A DNA stretch of 38,210 nt from an uncultured Bacillus sp. (lineage in GTDB: Bacteria > Bacillota > Bacilli > Bacillales > Cytobacillaceae), in the NCBI GenBank assembly GCA_937894355.1, contig CALCRD010000134.1:1-38210 (forward strand), read 5' to 3'. The notes below the pieces were generated by a model. That model ran no database searches and was not told the DNA's origin. It saw nothing but the letters and a program-made list of their open reading frames with translations. Positions 22,062 through 29,706 of this stretch are shown here, piece after piece (within the stretch, counting starts at the first letter, position 1; the number at the start of each line of letters is the position of its first letter). The position numbers were made by a program, and so were the translations under genes.

Positions 22062-23519
22062 GTGAAAATGATAAAAAATCCAGTGACTACAAATATTGAT
22101 GATAATATCGTTTTTTTACGATCGGAGCTAGCGGTCGAAAAAAACTTTGATGTGATTCAATTAGATTTAGAATATGCTGACCGTAGAATGGCCTTATATT
22201 TGATAGACGGATTAGTTAAGGATGATATTCTCCACCTATTAATGAAATTCTTAGCTAAAGTTGAAAAGAAACAATTAGATCCACATGTACTCCAAAATCT
22301 AGTGAAAACAAATCTTCCTTATGTTGAAATAGACATGGTTGATGATCTAGATAAAGTTGTTGACTCCGTTTTAGCTGGTCCAACGGCATTGGTTATCGAT
22401 GGAGTAGATATGGTCATTCTGATTGATGCTCGAACCTATCCTGTTCGAGGACCAGAAGAACCAGATATTGAAAAAGTGGTTCGTGGGGCAAGAGATGGAT
22501 TTGTTGAAACAATTGTTTTCAATACAGCTCTAACTAGGAGACGGATTAGGGATCGAACGTTAAGAATGGAGTATCTTCAAGTCGGGAGACGGTCCAAAAC
22601 AGATATTGTTATTTGTTATATTGAAGATATTGCTAATCCAGAATTGGTTCAACAAATAAAAGGCTCCATTGAAAAAATTGATACAGATGGATTACCAATG
22701 GGTGAAAAGACAATCGAAGAATTTATCTCTGGAAGACATTGGAATCCATATCCTGTTGTAAGGTATACTGAACGTCCTGATACAGCTGCGACTCATTTAT
22801 TTGAGGGCCACGTCTGTATAATTGTTGATGGGTCACCAAGTGTAATGATAACCCCGACAACATTCTGGCACCATATGCAGCATGCAGAGGAATATCGCAA
22901 TAAACCGCTTGTTGGAGCTTATTTGCGGCTTGTTCGTCATATTGCGGTTTGGTCGTCCATTTTTTTATTACCATTATGGTATTTATTTGCAATTGAGCCT
23001 GATTTGTTACCAAAGCAGCTGGAATTTATTGGACCAAATGATCCCGGGAAGGTGCCGTTATTGTTTCAGTTTCTATTAGCAGAGGTGGGGATAGATACAT
23101 TACGAATGGCAGCTATTCATACACCATCTTCCTTGGCAACGGCATTAGGACTGGTTGCAGCCTTAATGATTGGACAAGTAGCGGTTGAAGTTGGCTTATT
23201 TACTAACGAGGTAATACTATATCTTTCAGTTGCTGCCATTGGGACCTTTGCAACACCAAGTTATGAGTTGAGTTTAGCAAATCGGCTCATGCGAATAGCA
23301 CTTCTCGTGCTAACATCAATCTTTCACGTTCCAGGTTTTGTTGTTGGGATTGTCCTATTCATTATTATGTTATCGAGAATGAAGTCATTAGGGGTTCCGT
23401 ATTTATGGCCGTTTATTCCATTTAATTACAGAGCTTTCCGTGATGTTCTCATTCGTGCTCCCATTCCTTTGAAAAACCGTCGACCAACAGTGTTAAAACC
23501 TAAGGATCCGGATCGCTGA
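22062..23519 (+). CDS. GerA-family spore germination protein, SpoVAF-like
   Basis: Inner spore-membrane protein of 485 residues. A large soluble N-terminal domain (about 1-285) has the family marks RGPEEPDIEKVVRGARDGFVET and RTLRMEYLQVGRRSKTDI. The membrane domain (about 290-455, four to five helices) contains GPNDPGKVP and the closing block RMKSLGVPYLWPFIPF. The tail is basic. These features fit GerA A-subunits and in particular SpoVAF, which acts with the SpoVA channel in germination. No spoVA genes flank it, so it is a stand-alone paralog or a displaced gene. GTG 22062 is preferred (AAGGGG five bases upstream), with ATG 22068 possible. A sigma-G-like promoter lies upstream. Confidence 0.85.
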   Translation: MKMIKNPVTTNIDDNIVFLRSELAVEKNFDVIQLDLEYADRRMALYLIDGLVKDDILHLLMKFLAKVEKKQLDPHVLQNLVKTNLPYVEIDMVDDLDKVVDSVLAGPTALVIDGVDMVILIDARTYPVRGPEEPDIEKVVRGARDGFVETIVFNTALTRRRIRDRTLRMEYLQVGRRSKTDIVICYIEDIANPELVQQIKGSIEKIDTDGLPMGEKTIEEFISGRHWNPYPVVRYTERPDTAATHLFEGHVCIIVDGSPSVMITPTTFWHHMQHAEEYRNKPLVGAYLRLVRHIAVWSSIFLLPLWYLFAIEPDLLPKQLEFIGPNDPGKVPLLFQFLLAEVGIDTLRMAAIHTPSSLATALGLVAALMIGQVAVEVGLFTNEVILYLSVAAIGTFATPSYELSLANRLMRIALLVLTSIFHVPGFVVGIVLFIIMLSRMKSLGVPYLWPFIPFNYRAFRDVLIRAPIPLKNRRPTVLKPKDPDR

Positions 23520-23553
23520 TATACTTTGCTAGTCAAGAGTTTATCGTTCTTTT

Positions 23554-23615
23554 GGCTCTTTTCTCAAACATTGTTGCTTGTTAAGATTTTAACAACAAAC
23601 TTTACGAAAACAGCC
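23554..23615. mobile_element. Family B MITE-like element upstream of yqgQ
   Basis: A 62-bp copy from GGCTCTTTTCTCAAACATTG to ACGAAAACAGCC, with near-perfect inverted ends (GGCTSTTTTC). The flanks GTTCTTTT (23546-23553) and TTTCTTTT (23616-23623) agree at 7 of 8 positions. It ends 18 bases before the yqgQ -35. Confidence 0.75.
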
Positions 23616-23633
23616 TTTCTTTTTGTTTTCTGC

Positions 23634-23662
23634 TTGAGCCCCATTCATGGATAGATTATAAT
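23634..23662 (+). promoter_or_regulatory. sigma-A promoter of yqgQ
   Basis: TTGAGC (23634-23639), a 17-bp spacer and a perfect TATAAT (23657-23662). Transcription would start about 25 bases before the yqgQ start codon. Confidence 0.7.
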
Positions 23663-23692
23663 TTTAGTTGAAAATGAATGTGGGGTATAGAT

Positions 23693-23941
23693 ATGAAAAC
23701 AATTTATGATATCCAGCAATTTCTAAAACGATTTGGCACGATTATTTATATTGGAGATCGGGTATCTGATCTTGTATTAATGGAAGAAGAGTTAAAGGAG
23801 CTTAATTTATCACAAATGATTGATGCGAGGGAATATGCAGCAGCGCGACTTATTCTGAGGCATGAAATTCAATTTGAAAAGGAAAAAGCGGAAAAAGCGG
23901 AAAAAGCTCAAGCAAAAAATAATGAAAAAAACGGTAAATAA
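23693..23941 (+). CDS. yqgQ: YqgQ family protein (DUF910)
   Basis: An 82-residue small helical protein. The first 60 residues (YDIQQFLKRFGTIIYIGDR and MEEELKEL) match the YqgQ/DUF910 three-helix fold. The C-terminal tail is a run of short Lys/Glu/Ala repeats (EKAEKAEKAQ) encoded by tandem GCGGAAAAA units, longer than in the B. subtilis protein. ATG 23693 is used because the in-frame ATG at 23678 overlaps the GGGG ribosome binding site. In B. subtilis the glucokinase gene glcK follows directly; here a terminator follows and glcK is absent. Confidence 0.87.
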   Translation: MKTIYDIQQFLKRFGTIIYIGDRVSDLVLMEEELKELNLSQMIDAREYAAARLILRHEIQFEKEKAEKAEKAQAKNNEKNGK

Positions 23942-23960
23942 TCATTAAATAACAATTACC

Positions 23961-23983
23961 ACTCGCCTTTTGGCGAGTTTTTT
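23961..23983 (+). terminator. yqgQ terminator
   Basis: ACTCGCC, TTTT loop, GGCGAGT and then T-run. Confidence 0.93.
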
Positions 23984-24175
23984 CATTTTTTAGCGGAAAA
24001 ATTCAATTCACTTGTTGAAACTTTTAGGCATTAAATTTCGTCTAATAATTGGAATAAAAATACAATGCAAGATGCTTCAATTTTTGTTTGATAAATAAGT
24101 TTGATTTTTTCTGGCTTGAACAAGCACTTTCAGGGATTAAATTTTGATAGGTCATTCATTTTTTACCTTTCTGCT

Positions 24176-24184
24176 CATAAAGTA
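24176..24184 (+). promoter_or_regulatory. Possible sigma-E/K -10 element of yqgT
   Basis: CATAAAGTA fits the CATAnnnTA pattern of mother-cell promoters and lies 27 bases before yqgT. No convincing -35 is seen. The remainder of 23984-24210 shows nothing else. Confidence 0.3.
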
Positions 24185-24210
24185 TTATTGGACGGAAAGG
24201 GGGAGTATTT

Positions 24211-25398
24211 ATGAAGGTTAAGGTAAGATCAGGAGATTCCTTATGGTACTTTAGCAAAATGTTTACGATACCTCTTAATCTGATTATTGATTCTAATCCA
24301 AAGGTTGATCCAGAGAATTTAGCTATAGGAGAAGAGATTGTCATTCCGGGTTTTATTAGTTTAGCTTATAAAGTTAATGAGGGGGATACTTTTTCAAAAC
24401 TTGCACATTTAAGAAATATGAGTGTAGATGCCATTTTTCTTTTGAATCAAGAGGTCAAACCGAAGCAGATTGGGGTCGGTGAAACGATTCTGGTTCCTAA
24501 AAGAGTCACTTCTCCAATTGTAAATGGAAAAGTAAAGTATGATTATTCAGTCATGGCACAGGATATTACTGAATTATGTCAGATTTATCCCTTTATTAAA
24601 GTGAACTCGGTTGGAAATTCTGTACTAGGGCACCCTTTGACAGAAATCCGTATTGGTAAAGGGCCTAAAAAAATTCATATCAATGCTTCCTTTCATGCGA
24701 ATGAGTGGATCACAACACCGATATTAATGACTTTTGTCAATGCCTACTTATTATCATTAACCAATGAATTATCGATTCGTGGGATGAGGATGATGCCGTT
24801 TTATCATAGTGTCGAACTATCAGTGGTTGCTATGGTGAATCCTGATGGGGTGAATCTTGTGTTAAAAGGAACTCCAGAAGCACAAAAGGATGAGGTTATA
24901 GAAATTAATAATGGAAGTTTAGATTTCTCGGCTTGGAAGGCTAACATTCGCGGAGTAGATTTAAATAATCAATTTCCGGCAAATTGGGAAATAGAAAAAG
25001 AACGTAAAATCCCTAAAGCGCCGGCTCCTAGGGATTATCCTGGGGATGCACCATTAACTGAGCCTGAAGCCTTAGCGATGGCTAATTTAGCTCATCAAAG
25101 TAAATTTGATCGTCTTATTGCTCTTCATACCCAAGGAGAAGAATTCTATTGGGGGTATGAGGGCTTAGAACATCCAGAGTCAGCCAACATAGCCAAAGAA
25201 TTTTCCCGAGTGTGTGGCTATAAAGCTGTACGTTACATTGATAGTCATGCGGGATATAAAGATTGGTTTATCCAAGAATTTAGAAGACCCTCGTTTACCT
25301 TGGAATTGGGCAATGGTATTAATCCTTTACCAATCTCACAATTTGATGATATTTTTCAGAAAATCTTGCCAGTCTTTTTAGCAGTATTTTACATGTAA
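24211..25398 (+). CDS. yqgT: LysM-M14 zinc carboxypeptidase, gamma-D-glutamyl-diamino acid peptidase type
   Basis: A 395-residue peptidoglycan peptidase. Two LysM domains (about 2-46 and 51-96, with GDSLWYFSK and GDTFSKLA) should bind cell wall or cortex. The M14 catalytic domain (about 105-395) follows. Zinc ligands are His162 and Glu165 (HANEW) and His306 (LHTQGE); the catalytic base is Glu365 (TLELGNG). NPDGV and the Asp-Leu-Asn-Asn segment are also family-typical. There is no signal peptide, as in the sporulation enzyme endopeptidase I of Bacillus, which cleaves the gamma-D-Glu-meso-diaminopimelate bond. ATG 24211 follows AAAGGGGGAG. A mother-cell role is plausible but unproven. Confidence 0.9.
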   Translation: MKVKVRSGDSLWYFSKMFTIPLNLIIDSNPKVDPENLAIGEEIVIPGFISLAYKVNEGDTFSKLAHLRNMSVDAIFLLNQEVKPKQIGVGETILVPKRVTSPIVNGKVKYDYSVMAQDITELCQIYPFIKVNSVGNSVLGHPLTEIRIGKGPKKIHINASFHANEWITTPILMTFVNAYLLSLTNELSIRGMRMMPFYHSVELSVVAMVNPDGVNLVLKGTPEAQKDEVIEINNGSLDFSAWKANIRGVDLNNQFPANWEIEKERKIPKAPAPRDYPGDAPLTEPEALAMANLAHQSKFDRLIALHTQGEEFYWGYEGLEHPESANIAKEFSRVCGYKAVRYIDSHAGYKDWFIQEFRRPSFTLELGNGINPLPISQFDDIFQKILPVFLAVFYM

Positions 25399-25486
25399 TG
25401 GAAAAAATGTAAAATATAATCTTGAATCTGGATTCAGGTACCATTAAAATGAAGTACGTTAACAATATTTCATATTCTATTATCAT

Positions 25487-25510
25487 AGAGCCGATTCTTC
25501 GGCTTTTTTT
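25487..25510 (+). terminator. yqgT terminator
   Basis: AGCCGA, TTCT loop, TCGGCT and then seven T; it lies about 90 bases after the stop. Confidence 0.85.
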
Positions 25511-25582
25511 GTGACTTGGTGGATTAAACTTGGTCGGTGATTTCAAGGTAATTTTTTTTTATTAAGAAATGATGAAACATTT

Positions 25583-25610
25583 TTGCGTTTTTTACGTACT
25601 GATATATGAT
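25583..25610 (+). promoter_or_regulatory. Candidate yqgU promoter
   Basis: TTGCGT (25583-25588), a 16-bp spacer and TATGAT (25605-25610), 27 bases before the chosen start codon. The -35 is weak. Confidence 0.4.
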
Positions 25611-25636
25611 TGATTAAAGGGTGGTGTAGGCGAGGG

Positions 25637-26770
25637 ATGTTAAGAAAAAAGAGATTCACTATATTAGTAATAGTATCTATATCACTATTAAGCGGTTGTT
25701 GGGAACGTCCATCCACTCACCTGCCTAATATACAACAGGAAGAAGAAACTGGAAAGAAAAACGGTGTTGAGTCGGAACATTTGGAAAGTAAAAAAATACT
25801 ACCACTTTCTGTTTCAGAAGGTGAATTTGAAGTGGTTATAGGTTGGTTGAATGATGAAACAATCGTGTATTTATCAACCCTAGAGCAACGCTCAATATTA
25901 ACTACATATAATATTTTTTCTGGAACGACCGTTACACTATATGAAAGTGAAAGTCCGATTGCCAGTGTTGATATTAGCCCATCTAAGGAAAAGTTGTTAA
26001 TTCATACCTCGCCCTATGACAATAAGGCAATTCTCACAATTATTGATTTGGAAGGAACCGAACTTATATCAAAATCAATTGTATCATCTGAAATCATGTG
26101 TGAGTGGAATTCATTTAATGAAGATCAAGTCCTTATTTCACAGTTTAATGAGGAGTGGGAATATCAAGTATCGATTTTTAACATTAAGGAAAACAAACTT
26201 TCAAAATTATCTTTAAATGAACCATTCGCTAATTGGTTAAACAAGGAAGAGTTAATATATTTGGATTGGGATGAATTTGAGCCTTCATTATTTGCTCCGG
26301 TCATTAAACAAGGTTCATCAGAGAAAAAAGGTGAGCAATTAGATTTTGCAAATGTATTTAAAATGTTTTCCTTTAATGATATTTTGTTAACTATTTCGGT
26401 TGAAGATAGCAGCCAAGAAAAGGCGGTCTATACCTTTTATTCAAATCAATTAAAAGCTTTGCAGGATTTTACGATCCCCCAACTGACAAGTTTCTCAGAT
26501 TGGCTAGTTCCGTATCATGATTTTAACCATAAAAAGAAGCAGTTTATTACGCTAAGTCCAGTAACAAGTGGAGAAGCAGATATTTATCAAGATGGCTTCC
26601 AGTTAGTAAAGTTTGATCTTGATGATGGGAAAAAGTCCGTCTTGTTAGAGGATCTTGATAATTGCCCGATTAGTATTTCTCCTAGTGGTAAGTACTGTTT
26701 ATTTGGCAATCAGTTAGAGAGTATTATTAATCTCGATTTGAAAACAATCACCGAGTTAGTGGAAGTGTAA
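25637..26770 (+). CDS. yqgU: YqgU-like lipoprotein
   Basis: A 377-residue predicted lipoprotein. It has a basic start MLRKKR, a hydrophobic core and lipobox LSGC with lipidated Cys21. A polar, Glu/Lys-rich linker follows (about 25-55). The rest is beta-rich with repeated short strands (VGWLNDETIVYLS, VDISPSKEKLLIH, ISISPSGKYCLFG), suggesting a beta-propeller or Tol-B-like fold. ATG 25637 is chosen because it gives a correct signal peptide; the AAAGGGTGG ribosome binding site is 11-12 bases upstream. It lies after yqgT as in B. subtilis yqgU. Function is unknown. Confidence 0.82.
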   Translation: MLRKKRFTILVIVSISLLSGCWERPSTHLPNIQQEEETGKKNGVESEHLESKKILPLSVSEGEFEVVIGWLNDETIVYLSTLEQRSILTTYNIFSGTTVTLYESESPIASVDISPSKEKLLIHTSPYDNKAILTIIDLEGTELISKSIVSSEIMCEWNSFNEDQVLISQFNEEWEYQVSIFNIKENKLSKLSLNEPFANWLNKEELIYLDWDEFEPSLFAPVIKQGSSEKKGEQLDFANVFKMFSFNDILLTISVEDSSQEKAVYTFYSNQLKALQDFTIPQLTSFSDWLVPYHDFNHKKKQFITLSPVTSGEADIYQDGFQLVKFDLDDGKKSVLLEDLDNCPISISPSGKYCLFGNQLESIINLDLKTITELVEV

Positions 26771-26787
26771 TTAGATAAGACAAAGGA

Positions 26788-26818
26788 AACGGACTGCTAA
26801 AATAGCAGTCCGTTTTTT
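26788..26818. terminator. Bidirectional terminator between yqgU and yqgW
   Basis: AACGGACTGCTA, AAA loop, TAGCAGTCCGTT and then T-run; a 12-bp perfect stem between converging genes. Confidence 0.93.
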
Positions 26819-26850
26819 GATAGCCTATGATTCAAAGGCCATTCCTTTAA

Positions 26851-27027
26851 TTAATGTACTACAGCAGGAAATCCTGAATTTAAAACGGTCATAATTGTGA
26901 ACCAGCCAAAAACAAGAGCAGTCCCGCCTCCAAAAACTATTCCGAGGACGTTTTTGTTTTTTAATGCACCTAAAGTTCCAAATACACCAAGAATAGATAC
27001 TAAAGCAAAAATAATAACCAAGCCCAT
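26851..27027 (-). CDS. yqgW: DUF2759 small membrane protein (YqgW-like)
   Basis: A 58-residue protein made almost wholly of two membrane helices (about 2-21 and 28-48) joined by a short basic loop GALKNKN. It matches the DUF2759 family in size and layout. ATG at 27025-27027 is used, preceded by AAAAGGGGGAT; an ORF continuing 13 codons upstream would run through that ribosome binding site. Function is unknown. The 290 bases to yqgX hold an AT palindrome (AATATTATAATATT near 27109-27122) that could serve promoters of both directions. Confidence 0.82.
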   Translation of the reverse strand: MGLVIIFALVSILGVFGTLGALKNKNVLGIVFGGGTALVFGWFTIMTVLNSGFPAVVH

Positions 27028-27244
27028 AATCAAATCCCCCTTTTTAACAGACATTTGAAGAAACACTCACTTTGAACGTACTTCAGATTGTCCAAGTTAG
27101 TATGTAAAATATTATAATATTCACATTCGTTTCTATTTTATAGCTTTTTTATTGGTTTGTCGAGGTCAAAAATAGATAAAGTAAAACTTCCATCGTGTAG
27201 GCCTTTAAGCCTGTTATTGTGTAGAGGATTAAAAGCCCACTTCT

Positions 27245-27273
27245 TTTACTCTTTAGCAGCCTTATTGTAGAAT
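27245..27273 (+). promoter_or_regulatory. Predicted sigma-A promoter of yqgX
   Basis: TTTACT (27245-27250), a 17-bp spacer and TAGAAT (27268-27273). Confidence 0.55.
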
Positions 27274-27317
27274 AGAGGACAAAGGTTTTAGGTTTTTTAT
27301 AGGAGGTGGGTGTCATA

Positions 27318-27950
27318 ATGGATTGGATGCAATTTCCATTAGGTTCATTACAAACAAATTGTTATATAGTGAAACAAGAAGGGTCTTGTTTAATTATTGA
27401 TCCAGGAGAAGAAGGAAAAAGAATCATTCAGTTGCTAAATAAACATAAGCTGACTCCAAAAGCAATATTACTAACACATGCCCATTTTGATCATATTGGT
27501 GCCGTTGATATTGTTAGGGATCATTATAATATCCCTGTCTATATTCATGAGAAGGAAGCAAAGTGGTTGTTAGATCCAGCACTTAACGGATCGCAGTTTT
27601 TTATGATTGGACATTTGGTCAGAATTAAACCAGCGGATATTATTCTTTATAAAGAAGAAACACGGACTATTGGAGATTTTGAAATGCAAATATTTGAAAC
27701 ACCTGGTCATTCACCAGGGAGTGTTTCCTTTTATTTTGCCCAGGAAAGAGTCGTTTTTTCTGGGGATGCTTTGTTTAAAGGTAGTATCGGGCGCACTGAT
27801 TTACCTGGCGGGAACCATCAACAGCTGTTGCGTAGCATTCAGGAAAATCTATTGACTTTGCCTGAGGATACAATCGTATTATCAGGGCATGGGGATTCTA
27901 CCACAATTAGGGAAGAAATCGACAGTAATCCATTTCTTCGAGGGTTTTAG
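27318..27950 (+). CDS. yqgX: Metallo-beta-lactamase-fold hydrolase, glyoxalase II-like (YqgX)
   Basis: A 210-residue single-domain MBL-fold enzyme. The dinuclear metal ligands are His54, His56, Asp58 and His59 (THAHFDHIG), His131 (TPGHSPGS), Asp150 (FSGDALF) and His191 (LSGHGD). Overall pattern and length match the short hydroxyacylglutathione hydrolase-like group without the C-terminal glutathione-binding helices. A thioester of bacillithiol or a related thiol is a possible substrate, by inference. ATG 27318 follows AGGAGGTG with a good gap. It is a single-gene unit ending at the terminator at 27967. Confidence 0.9.
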   Translation: MDWMQFPLGSLQTNCYIVKQEGSCLIIDPGEEGKRIIQLLNKHKLTPKAILLTHAHFDHIGAVDIVRDHYNIPVYIHEKEAKWLLDPALNGSQFFMIGHLVRIKPADIILYKEETRTIGDFEMQIFETPGHSPGSVSFYFAQERVVFSGDALFKGSIGRTDLPGGNHQQLLRSIQENLLTLPEDTIVLSGHGDSTTIREEIDSNPFLRGF

Positions 27951-27966
27951 GATTTATATTTCACAA

Positions 27967-28002
27967 TGAAAAACCCTTCTCAATACTGAGAGGGGTTTTT
28001 CA
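27967..28002. terminator. yqgX terminator, symmetric
   Basis: TGAAAAACCCTTCTCA, ATAC loop, TGAGAGGGGTTTTTCA; a 16-bp stem with one G-T pair. Confidence 0.9.
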
Positions 28003-28066
28003 TGGGGATGTTCTATTCGTAAAAATGGAAGGGGGATGAAGCTAAGCTATTTTTAGAATATTACAA

Positions 28067-28094
28067 AATTAACACTATGTCAATAGTGTTAATT
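28067..28094. promoter_or_regulatory. Perfect 12-bp dyad upstream of the methyltransferase gene
   Basis: AATTAACACTAT (28067-28078), centre GTCA, ATAGTGTTAATT (28083-28094). It ends 16 bases before the start codon, just ahead of the GGGAGA ribosome binding site. There is no T-run, so it is not a terminator. It is either a repressor operator or a leader hairpin near the ribosome binding site. Confidence 0.6.
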
Positions 28095-28110
28095 GAAAAT
28101 GGGAGATTTT

Positions 28111-29196
28111 ATGGAAAATTTTATAAAAAAATACATCTTACATACTAAACAGGGTCACATTACCTATGCTGATTTTATCGACAAGGTGCTTTATCATCCC
28201 GAACTAGGATATTACATGAAGGATAGTCTGAAAATTGGTAAGGAGGGTGATTTTATTACCACCAGTAATTTTTCCAATATTTATGGAAAAATCCTTGCTA
28301 AATGGTACAGTAAGCTTGTGTTGAAATTGGGATTACCAGCAAATATTTGTGAAATTGGTGCGGGAACAGGCCGCTTTGCAAAATCATTTATCGATGAATG
28401 GGCAAAGATTATGTCTATTCCATTATCCTATACCATCCTTGAAACAAGTCCCTACCATCGCAAGCTCCAACAACAAAGCATCAACTTTAATGAGAATGTT
28501 AAACAAGTTGAATCTTTAGCCGCCATTAAGCCGTTTTCAGGATTGGTATTTTCCAACGAGTTATTCGATGCCCTTCCTGTCCATGTCATTCAAAAAATAA
28601 ATGGTAGGCTATTTGAGATTATGGTCACGGTTCAGAATAATCTTCTGGTTGAGAAAAAGGTTTCGCTTGAAGACCATCGAATTAAGGAATTTATTTCTTC
28701 CCAAAATCTTGAACTTCAGGAATCGCAAAGAATAGAAATCCCGCTGGCGATGATTGATCTGATTCAATCAATGGCTGATGTTGTGAGTGAGGGGTTAATC
28801 CTAACGGTTGATTATGGTTATTCAAGAGAAGAATGGCAGGAACCTGCTCGGAAAAATGGTAGTTTGCGGGGGTATTATAAGCATCAAATGATTCATGATG
28901 TCCTTTTACACCCAGGTGAAATGGATATTACCAGTCATATCCATTTTGATGCGCTAATAGAAATCGGGGAAAATAGTGGTTTATCTTTTATTCAAAAACT
29001 AAGACAAGATGAATTTTTTCTATCAATTGGGATTTTAGATGAATTACAAGATAATTACGATCCAAATCCTTTTTCGGAAAAAAGTAAGCAAAATCGGGCA
29101 ATCCGCAGTTTAATTATGCCTTCAGGCGTAAGTCCTTCATTCCATGTGATCCTTCAGCATAAAAATTTAACTACAATAGCTTCACAAATAGTATGA
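28111..29196 (+). CDS. SAM-dependent methyltransferase, DUF185 (MidA/NDUFAF7 family)
   Basis: A 361-residue cytoplasmic class I methyltransferase. The N-terminal family block YHPELGYYMKD and GDFITTSNFSNIYG (about 46-60) is followed by SAM motif I EIGAGTGRFA (81-90). The family-specific FSNELFDALPVHV lies at about 147-159 and VDYGYSREEW later. Mitochondrial NDUFAF7 methylates an arginine in complex I; bacterial substrates are not established. ATG 28111 is chosen over TTG 28093, since GGGAGA lies 5-6 bases ahead of it. It occupies a place where B. subtilis carries different genes. A strong dyad lies just upstream. Confidence 0.88.
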   Translation: MENFIKKYILHTKQGHITYADFIDKVLYHPELGYYMKDSLKIGKEGDFITTSNFSNIYGKILAKWYSKLVLKLGLPANICEIGAGTGRFAKSFIDEWAKIMSIPLSYTILETSPYHRKLQQQSINFNENVKQVESLAAIKPFSGLVFSNELFDALPVHVIQKINGRLFEIMVTVQNNLLVEKKVSLEDHRIKEFISSQNLELQESQRIEIPLAMIDLIQSMADVVSEGLILTVDYGYSREEWQEPARKNGSLRGYYKHQMIHDVLLHPGEMDITSHIHFDALIEIGENSGLSFIQKLRQDEFFLSIGILDELQDNYDPNPFSEKSKQNRAIRSLIMPSGVSPSFHVILQHKNLTTIASQIV

Positions 29197-29203
29197 AAAA
29201 GGA

Positions 29204-29243
29204 CAGAAAAAAAGCGCTGGATTGCTCCAACGCTTTTTTCTGT
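29204..29243. terminator. Bidirectional terminator after the methyltransferase gene
   Basis: CAGAAAAAAAGCG...TGGA, TTGC loop, TCCA...CGCTTTTTTCTG. The long stem has a single mismatch and T-runs on both strands. The 56 bases after it (29244-29299) contain TGTCTAGCTTTGG and CACTTCCGCTTTTC, which remind me of dispersed Bacillus intergenic repeats, but no second copy is in the window. Confidence 0.9.
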
Positions 29244-29299
29244 TGAATTACTAATGTCTAGCTTTGGTGTCCAACGTCGTGGGCACTTCCGCTTTTCTT

Positions 29300-29542
29300 T
29301 TAATGCCCTGCTCCAGGTACCATTAAAAATGTTGCAACGTAAGTGAATCCAGCAAAGAAAATTGTTAAATAGGCGCCGAAAACATAAAGATACATGCGTT
29401 CAGACAACTTTAAATAACTTAATAAGACAAAAAATCCACATTGACCAAAGAAAATTAAGGACGCGGTAAACATATCGCCTAAGAAAAACATAACTGCAAA
29501 AATCCCTGTCCAGAATCCTAATACTCTGTACATACGATCCAT
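29300..29542 (-). CDS. yqgY: DUF2626 membrane protein (YqgY-like)
   Basis: An 80-residue protein with three hydrophobic helices (about 5-22, 25-45, 50-74) and a small polar end PGAGH. Size, the start MDRMYRVLGFWTGIFAVMF and context fit the DUF2626 family, B. subtilis YqgY. ATG at 29540-29542 follows TAAAGGAGGGAT. Function is unknown. It is probably a single-gene unit. Confidence 0.87.
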   Translation of the reverse strand: MDRMYRVLGFWTGIFAVMFFLGDMFTASLIFFGQCGFFVLLSYLKLSERMYLYVFGAYLTIFFAGFTYVATFLMVPGAGH

Positions 29543-29662
29543 CGGTATCCCTCCTTTAACCCCTTTTATCCATCATTACAATTTAATATTATAAATGAAA
29601 TTTCAGTAAAATGAAAATAATATTTCAATTTTTATCGTTTTATATGACATAAACATAAAATA

Positions 29663-29700
29663 AGCCCCTATTTTCGCTAAAAAAGGCAAAAACAGAGGCT
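29663..29700 (-). terminator. Probable terminator of the cysteine-rich regulator gene
   Basis: On the minus strand AGCCTCTGTTTT pairs with AAAATAGGGGCT (12 bp, two wobbles) and is followed by TATTTTATG. The U-tract is short. Confidence 0.6.
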
Positions 29701-29706
29701 GTATTT

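Noticed and set aside
25437..25451. CAGGTACCATTAAAA shared with the 3' end of yqgY near 29315
   Set aside because: A 15-base match between two places is about what chance gives in a window of this size, and the flanks are unrelated.
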